Of a stretch of 64,000 bases of DNA, positions 59,966 to 64,000 are shown piece by piece. The stretch comes from Alkalihalobacillus sp. LMS6 (GTDB taxonomy: Bacteria > Bacillota > Bacilli > Bacillales > Bacillaceae_D), in the NCBI RefSeq assembly GCF_024362765.1, contig NZ_CP093302.1, positions 2,417,564 through 2,481,563 of the forward strand, in the 5' to 3' direction. The notes under the pieces were generated by a model. The model saw nothing but the letters and a program-made list of their open reading frames with translations. It was not told the origin of the DNA and searched no databases. Within the stretch, counting starts at the first letter, position 1. Each line of letters opens with the position of its first letter. The translations under genes were made by a program, and so were the position numbers.

Positions 59966-60769
59966 CTATCGTACACCAAACAATCGTTTTATTTTCGTAA
60001 ACATCGTTGTCGATTCTTCAAGTGACATAAGAGGAATTGTTTCACCTAAAATGCGTCGTGCAATATTGCGATAGGCAATAGACGCTTTGCTTGTAGAATG
60101 AAGCGCAATTGGCTCCCCTTTATTCGAATGTTTAATCACTTGGTCATCATCAACAACAATGCCAATTAAATCAATCGCTAAGATTTTCGTAATCTCATCA
60201 ACATCAAGCATTTCGCCGTTCTTAACTAGATGGGTTCGAATACGGTTGATAACTAACCTCGGTCGTTCAATCTTTTCTTGCTCAAGAAGTCCAATGATTC
60301 GATCCGCATCTCTGACGGAGGAAACTTCTGGTGTTGTGACAACAATTGCTTTATCCGCACCTGCTACTGCATTCCGGAAACCATGTTCAATTCCTGCTGG
60401 ACAATCGATAATAACAAAATCATATTCTTGTTTCAATTCATCTACAAGACGTTTCATTTGTTCAGGCAAGATATCCGTTTTATCTTTCGTTTGCGCTGCT
60501 GGCAATAAATATAAGTTGCCATCAAAACGTTTATCCTTAATAAGCGCTTGATGCAAATCACAATTTCCTTCAACAACGTCAACTAAATCAAAAATGATTC
60601 GGTTCTCTAAACCCATTACAACATCAAGATTTCGTAAGCCGATATCCGCATCAATTAAACAAACTTTTTTTCCTTCTAGAGCAAGCGCAGTTCCAATGTT
60701 TGCAGATGTAGTTGTTTTACCTACACCGCCCTTACCACTTGTAATTACAATTGCATCGCCCACGCTCAT
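59966..60769 (-). CDS. minD: Septum site-determining ATPase MinD
   Basis: This 267-aa ParA-family ATPase places MinC on the membrane to block polar division. The deviant Walker A is SGKGGVGKTT (12-20), and DCPAGIE follows. The C-terminal helix FTKIKRLFGVR is the membrane-binding amphipathic end. It lies 26 bp after minC. Confidence 0.97.
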   Translation of the reverse strand: MSVGDAIVITSGKGGVGKTTTSANIGTALALEGKKVCLIDADIGLRNLDVVMGLENRIIFDLVDVVEGNCDLHQALIKDKRFDGNLYLLPAAQTKDKTDILPEQMKRLVDELKQEYDFVIIDCPAGIEHGFRNAVAGADKAIVVTTPEVSSVRDADRIIGLLEQEKIERPRLVINRIRTHLVKNGEMLDVDEITKILAIDLIGIVVDDDQVIKHSNKGEPIALHSTSKASIAYRNIARRILGETIPLMSLEESTTMFTKIKRLFGVR

Positions 60770-60795
60770 ATCCCCTTTCTCTCGTACGATTCAAA

Positions 60796-61482
60796 TTAAG
60801 AAACAGCTTCTGCTTCTTTTAAACCTCTAATCTCAACATCAAATAATCGTTGAACTTTTGTTAATGCAATCTCACCACTATCGTCTTCAATATATGCTGC
60901 TTGCATGCTTGTATCTTCAACGACTTCATCTGCAAAGTGAATCATCTGTTCATGAATATGTAAGCTTGTTGGCGACATATAGCTTGCACAAATGAACGCG
61001 CTTGTTTTTCCTTCATATCCTGCGTGTGCTTTCCCTTTTAATTCACCGATAATATAAATATTACCAGTAGCCATTAAGCAGCCGCCAGGATTAATATCAC
61101 CAATTAACAAAACGTTCCCTTTCATTTTGACGACTTGGCCTGATCGAATCATTCTCGTAAGTGTCACCGTTTGCACTTCTTCTTGCATCTCTTTCGCTTT
61201 TTCGACAGTCATAACATTTGAATGATAATGATGTACGCGTAAGTGACTATTAGAAGTAATGATGGATTCGATAATCTTGCGATCGGCTTCTGTCAATAAA
61301 CGGTTCCCTAAATCAATTTGTACGTAAACAATTGGATCATCTTTCTCACTCTTATAATAATCAGAGGACAGTTTTTCACGTAAATCGTCAATTAACTGCT
61401 CAAATGAACAACGATCATCAAATAAGAAAATAAGCCCATCCTTTGTTCCTTTAATTGTTACCAGTGATTTCACTTGTGACAT
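60796..61482 (-). CDS. minC: Septum site-determining protein MinC
   Basis: This 228-aa FtsZ inhibitor has an N-terminal FtsZ-binding domain (1-105) and a C-terminal beta-helix (VKMKGNVLLIGDINPGGCLMA, then GELKGKAHAGYEGK) that binds MinD. The ATG has GAGGTGA upstream. A 65-bp gap follows mreD, as in B. subtilis. Confidence 0.96.
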   Translation of the reverse strand: MSQVKSLVTIKGTKDGLIFLFDDRCSFEQLIDDLREKLSSDYYKSEKDDPIVYVQIDLGNRLLTEADRKIIESIITSNSHLRVHHYHSNVMTVEKAKEMQEEVQTVTLTRMIRSGQVVKMKGNVLLIGDINPGGCLMATGNIYIIGELKGKAHAGYEGKTSAFICASYMSPTSLHIHEQMIHFADEVVEDTSMQAAYIEDDSGEIALTKVQRLFDVEIRGLKEAEAVS

Positions 61483-61547
61483 TCACATTCACCTCTACTA
61501 ACTCCCATTGTAACAATAGATTCCACGTTCAACACATAATTCCTGCT

Positions 61548-62072
61548 TTAACGATTACGAAAGCTCGCTTGCTCATTGACATAGTCCGCTAATTTTCTAA
61601 ACGGTAGTACAAGTAAGATTGCAAATGCACTATTTAAGACAAGGGTCGGAATTAATCGATTCAAAAAGAAATCTCCACCTGTCATTGACGTTACACTTAA
61701 AATATAAAATAAACCATACTGAAAATACTCAAATAGAAACACAGCTGACACACATAGTAGAACGGCCCATAGCGCCGATTCTTTCACTGCTTTTAAAGGA
61801 ACGGCTGCTAAATATCCTAGACAAGCAAATCCAAACATGTAGATACCTAAGTAATTTGTATAGACCACATCGTAAAGTAAGCCGAAAGCAAGTCCATAGA
61901 TTAACGCGACTTGCTTTCCAGAATATAAGCCTACTAAAACAATGGTCATTAACACTAACCTTGGAACAACATATTGCGTCGCCTCTGTGTAATTAGCGAG
62001 CATATATGGAAGGAGAGAACCTTCTATGACGAATAGAAAAACAAGGACGATCGAAAAGTACGTTCGACTCAT
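61548..62072 (-). CDS. mreD: Rod shape-determining protein MreD
   Basis: This 174-aa membrane protein has five predicted helices. It works with MreB and MreC in the elongation complex. The ATG overlaps the mreC stop in an ATGA. Confidence 0.92.
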   Translation of the reverse strand: MSRTYFSIVLVFLFVIEGSLLPYMLANYTEATQYVVPRLVLMTIVLVGLYSGKQVALIYGLAFGLLYDVVYTNYLGIYMFGFACLGYLAAVPLKAVKESALWAVLLCVSAVFLFEYFQYGLFYILSVTSMTGGDFFLNRLIPTLVLNSAFAILLVLPFRKLADYVNEQASFRNR

Positions 62073-62974
62073 TCTCCGTCACCTTCTTCGTCCTCTTCTA
62101 GCTCTTCTATATCTGTATCCATACTTGGCAAATGTCTTTGTACCACAAACACGTAGTCAAGCGTTGAGAAATCAGCAGTCGGTTCAATGTAAATGTTTTG
62201 CGAAAGGCCAAATTCATCTACTTCTACTTCAACCACCTCACCGATTAACAACCCTGAAGGGTACACATCACCTAAACCAGAAGTTGTGACCATCTCACCT
62301 TCTGAAATTTCCACGTCAATGTCAACTTTCCGCATAATTAATCGGTCTTCTGCTACATCATAGCCTTCGATAAAGCCCATTGCCGGATCTTGATCGCCCT
62401 CTTCAACCAATACTTGTGCAGACACAAGATTTGTTGGGTCATTATCACTTAATAACTGTACATATGAGGTGAATTTGCTTGAATCATTGATTTTCCCAAC
62501 AAGCCCACCTTGCGAATCAATTACAGCCATATCGTCTGTTACTTCATCTGTTTCACCGCGGTTAATGCCAATATACTGTTCCCACGCATCTGGAGAGCGA
62601 TTAATGACAACTGCTGAAATACGCGAGTAGTCACTTAGCGTTTCGTCGATTTCCAACATTCCTCTTAACCGCTCATTTTCCTCATCTAGTAAATCTTTCT
62701 GAACCGATAGTTGCGCATATTCCTCTAGTCTTGTGCGTAGTAAGCGATTTTCGTCATATACATGGATGATTTCACTTACGTTTTCATAGATCCCCCCGAA
62801 AAAATGTGCAGGAGCTGACACAAGGTTTTGAACCCAACCAACCGCATCGCGCATAATTTGTTCAGGTTGGGATAAATTTCGGTCATCTCTCATTGTAAAG
62901 CCAATTAGCGCCATTAAAAAAATGATACTCACTAATAGGACGATAAGCTTTTTGTTAGAGAAAAAAGATCGCAT
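62069..62974 (-). CDS. mreC: Rod shape-determining protein MreC
   Basis: This 301-aa protein has one N-terminal membrane helix (LIVLLVSIIFLMALIGF), a coiled coil (about 68-105), and the extracytoplasmic beta domain with VINRSPDAWEQYIGINRG and VTTSGLGDVYPSGLLIG. It has an acidic tail (about 290-301). It scaffolds wall synthesis along the cylinder. Confidence 0.95.
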   Translation of the reverse strand: MRSFFSNKKLIVLLVSIIFLMALIGFTMRDDRNLSQPEQIMRDAVGWVQNLVSAPAHFFGGIYENVSEIIHVYDENRLLRTRLEEYAQLSVQKDLLDEENERLRGMLEIDETLSDYSRISAVVINRSPDAWEQYIGINRGETDEVTDDMAVIDSQGGLVGKINDSSKFTSYVQLLSDNDPTNLVSAQVLVEEGDQDPAMGFIEGYDVAEDRLIMRKVDIDVEISEGEMVTTSGLGDVYPSGLLIGEVVEVEVDEFGLSQNIYIEPTADFSTLDYVFVVQRHLPSMDTDIEELEEDEEGDGE

Positions 62975-62985
62975 TCCCTATCCCT

Positions 62986-64000
62986 CTATTTCCAATTTGA
63001 TCGAGCTGAACCTGCTTTAGTACGGAATAAATGGATATTCTCCAACGCTCTTCCCGTTCCGATTGCTACACAATCAAGCGGCTCTTCAGCAACAATTACA
63101 GGCATATTTGTTTCTTCACTTAACACTTTGTCCAAGTTTCTCAGGAGAGCCCCTCCACCTGTTAGAACAATACCACGATCCATAATATCAGCAGCAAGCT
63201 CTGGCGGAGATTGTTCAAGCGTATCTTTTACAGCTTCAATAATCGTATCAACTGTATCTGATAAAGCACCAGAAATTTCTGCTGACGTTACCGAAATGGT
63301 TTTAGGAAGGCCTGTTAACAAGTCGCGACCGCGAATGTCCATATCTTGGTTTTCTTCATCATCAGAACTTGCCGAACCAATTTCTAATTTAAGCGTTTCT
63401 GCTGTGCGTTCCCCGATCATTAGGTTGTACGTCTTTTTCACATATTGGATAATCGCATCGTCCATTTCGTCGCCTGCCACACGAATTGATTGACTTGTTA
63501 CAATCCCACCTAATGAAATAATTGCGACTTCCGTTGTTCCGCCACCAATATCAACAACCATACTTCCTGTTGGTTCCCATACTGGTAAATTTGCGCCAAT
63601 TGCCGCAGCAAATGGTTCTTCTAGTGTGTACGCTTCTTTTGCCCCTGCTTGCTTCGTCGCATCTTCAACTGCACGTTTTTCAACTGCAGTAATCCCCGAC
63701 GGAACACAAACCATAACCGCAGGCTTACGGCTAAACATCGAACTGTTTTTCATCGCTTGTTGAATAAAATGTTTAAGCATCGTTGCTGTTGTATCAAAAT
63801 CTGCAATTACGCCGTCTTTCATCGGTCTAACTGCCACAATGTTCCCAGGTGTTCGACCAATCATTTTTTTTGCATCATCCCCAACAGCTTGAATCGAATT
63901 TGTGTCTGTTCGTAACGCAACAACAGATGGTTCACGTAGAACAATCCCTTTTCCTTTTGTATAAACAAGTGTATTTGCTGTACCTAAATCAATTCCAATA
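62986..64000 (-). CDS. mreB: Rod shape-determining protein MreB (5' end outside window)
   Basis: This actin-like protein has a visible frame of about 337 codons; the first residues fall beyond the right edge. [13 protein letters not shown] (phosphate 1), [16 protein letters not shown] (phosphate 2), and [15 protein letters not shown] (adenosine) are present. The sequence is followed by mreC after 11 bp. Confidence 0.97.
   Translation of the reverse strand, partial: IGIDLGTANTLVYTKGKGIVLREPSVVALRTDTNSIQAVGDDAKKMIGRTPGNIVAVRPMKDGVIADFDTTATMLKHFIQQAMKNSSMFSRKPAVMVCVPSGITAVEKRAVEDATKQAGAKEAYTLEEPFAAAIGANLPVWEPTGSMVVDIGGGTTEVAIISLGGIVTSQSIRVAGDEMDDAIIQYVKKTYNLMIGERTAETLKLEIGSASSDDEENQDMDIRGRDLLTGLPKTISVTSAEISGALSDTVDTIIEAVKDTLEQSPPELAADIMDRGIVLTGGGALLRNLDKVLSEETNMPVIVAEEPLDCVAIGTGRALENIHLFRTKAGSARSNWK

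Noticed and set aside
1-64000. Insertion sequences, prophage, CRISPR, tRNA and rRNA
   Set aside because: No transposase, integrase, repeat-spacer pattern, tRNA cloverleaf or rRNA segment was seen on either strand.

Overview
The window is chromosomal DNA of a Bacillaceae bacterium, most likely one of the alkaliphile-type lineages close to Bacillus halodurans, B. clausii or B. pseudofirmus. The evidence is a Bacillus-type gene order (arg/car cluster, yjzC, comZ, fabH-fabF; mre-min-spoIVF-rplU-prp-rpmA), sporulation genes, strong Shine-Dalgarno sites with frequent TTG and GTG starts, and some genes that B. subtilis 168 lacks: a DHH-CBS tRNA nucleotidyltransferase, RF3 and RNase E/G. I see no rRNA, tRNA, CRISPR array, prophage or insertion sequence. 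Coding density is high; the only gene-poor stretch above 300 bases is about 31.61-32.04 kb.

Layout. 0-3.5 kb (+): end of a SleB/CwlJ-type cell-wall hydrolase, an unknown protein, and a probable A-adding tRNA nucleotidyltransferase. 3.5-6.4 kb (-): comZ, a coupled unknown gene, then fabH-fabF behind a FapR operator. 6.5-8.1 kb (+): prfC. 8.2-11.4 kb (-): yjzC, yjaU, yjaV, then a two-gene module of a cobalamin-binding protein with the Wx9EH photoreceptor signature and an RsbR-like STAS protein. 11.4-20.9 kb (-): argC-argJ-argB-argD-carA-carB-argF, the whole route from N-acetylglutamate to citrulline, with ARG-box-like sites before argC and carA. 21-22.5 kb (-): ctaG and a SCO protein for cytochrome oxidase assembly.

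22.6-29.2 kb (+): HAD phosphatase, GNAT, an unknown gene, and a SNF2 helicase operon with a SWIM-less YwqB-like partner. 29.2-35.5 kb (-): BsuPI lipoprotein, YitT, YitV, a small membrane protein, rhodanese, a carboxyltransferase, and a DDAH-like protein. 35.7-41 kb: IDEAL protein, asparagine synthetase, cheA-cheW and YisL. 41-46.3 kb (-): pstS-pstC-pstA-pstB-pstB-phoU behind a Pho box.

46.3-52.9 kb: DinB, amidase and class-I glutamine amidotransferase-like hydrolase (-), a divergent FAD oxidoreductase (+), DUF4385 (+), a UDG-like protein with a 44-codon leader gene, and an amidohydrolase. 52.9-64 kb (mostly -): AbrB with a 0A box, rpmA-prp-rplU, RNase E/G, spoIVFA-spoIVFB, then an aldo/keto reductase (+), bioY behind a BirA site, a divergent MoaC-like gene (+), minC-minD and mreB-mreC-mreD. 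mreB runs off the right edge.

The best candidate for something undescribed is the cobalamin-photoreceptor/STAS pair at 8.18-9.57 kb. Others worth checking are the divergent MoaC at 59.4 kb, the SNF2 operon with its SWIM-less partner, a hairpin that would bury the carboxyltransferase ribosome binding site at 34.6 kb, and an unexplained 68-codon open frame at 31.7-31.9 kb.
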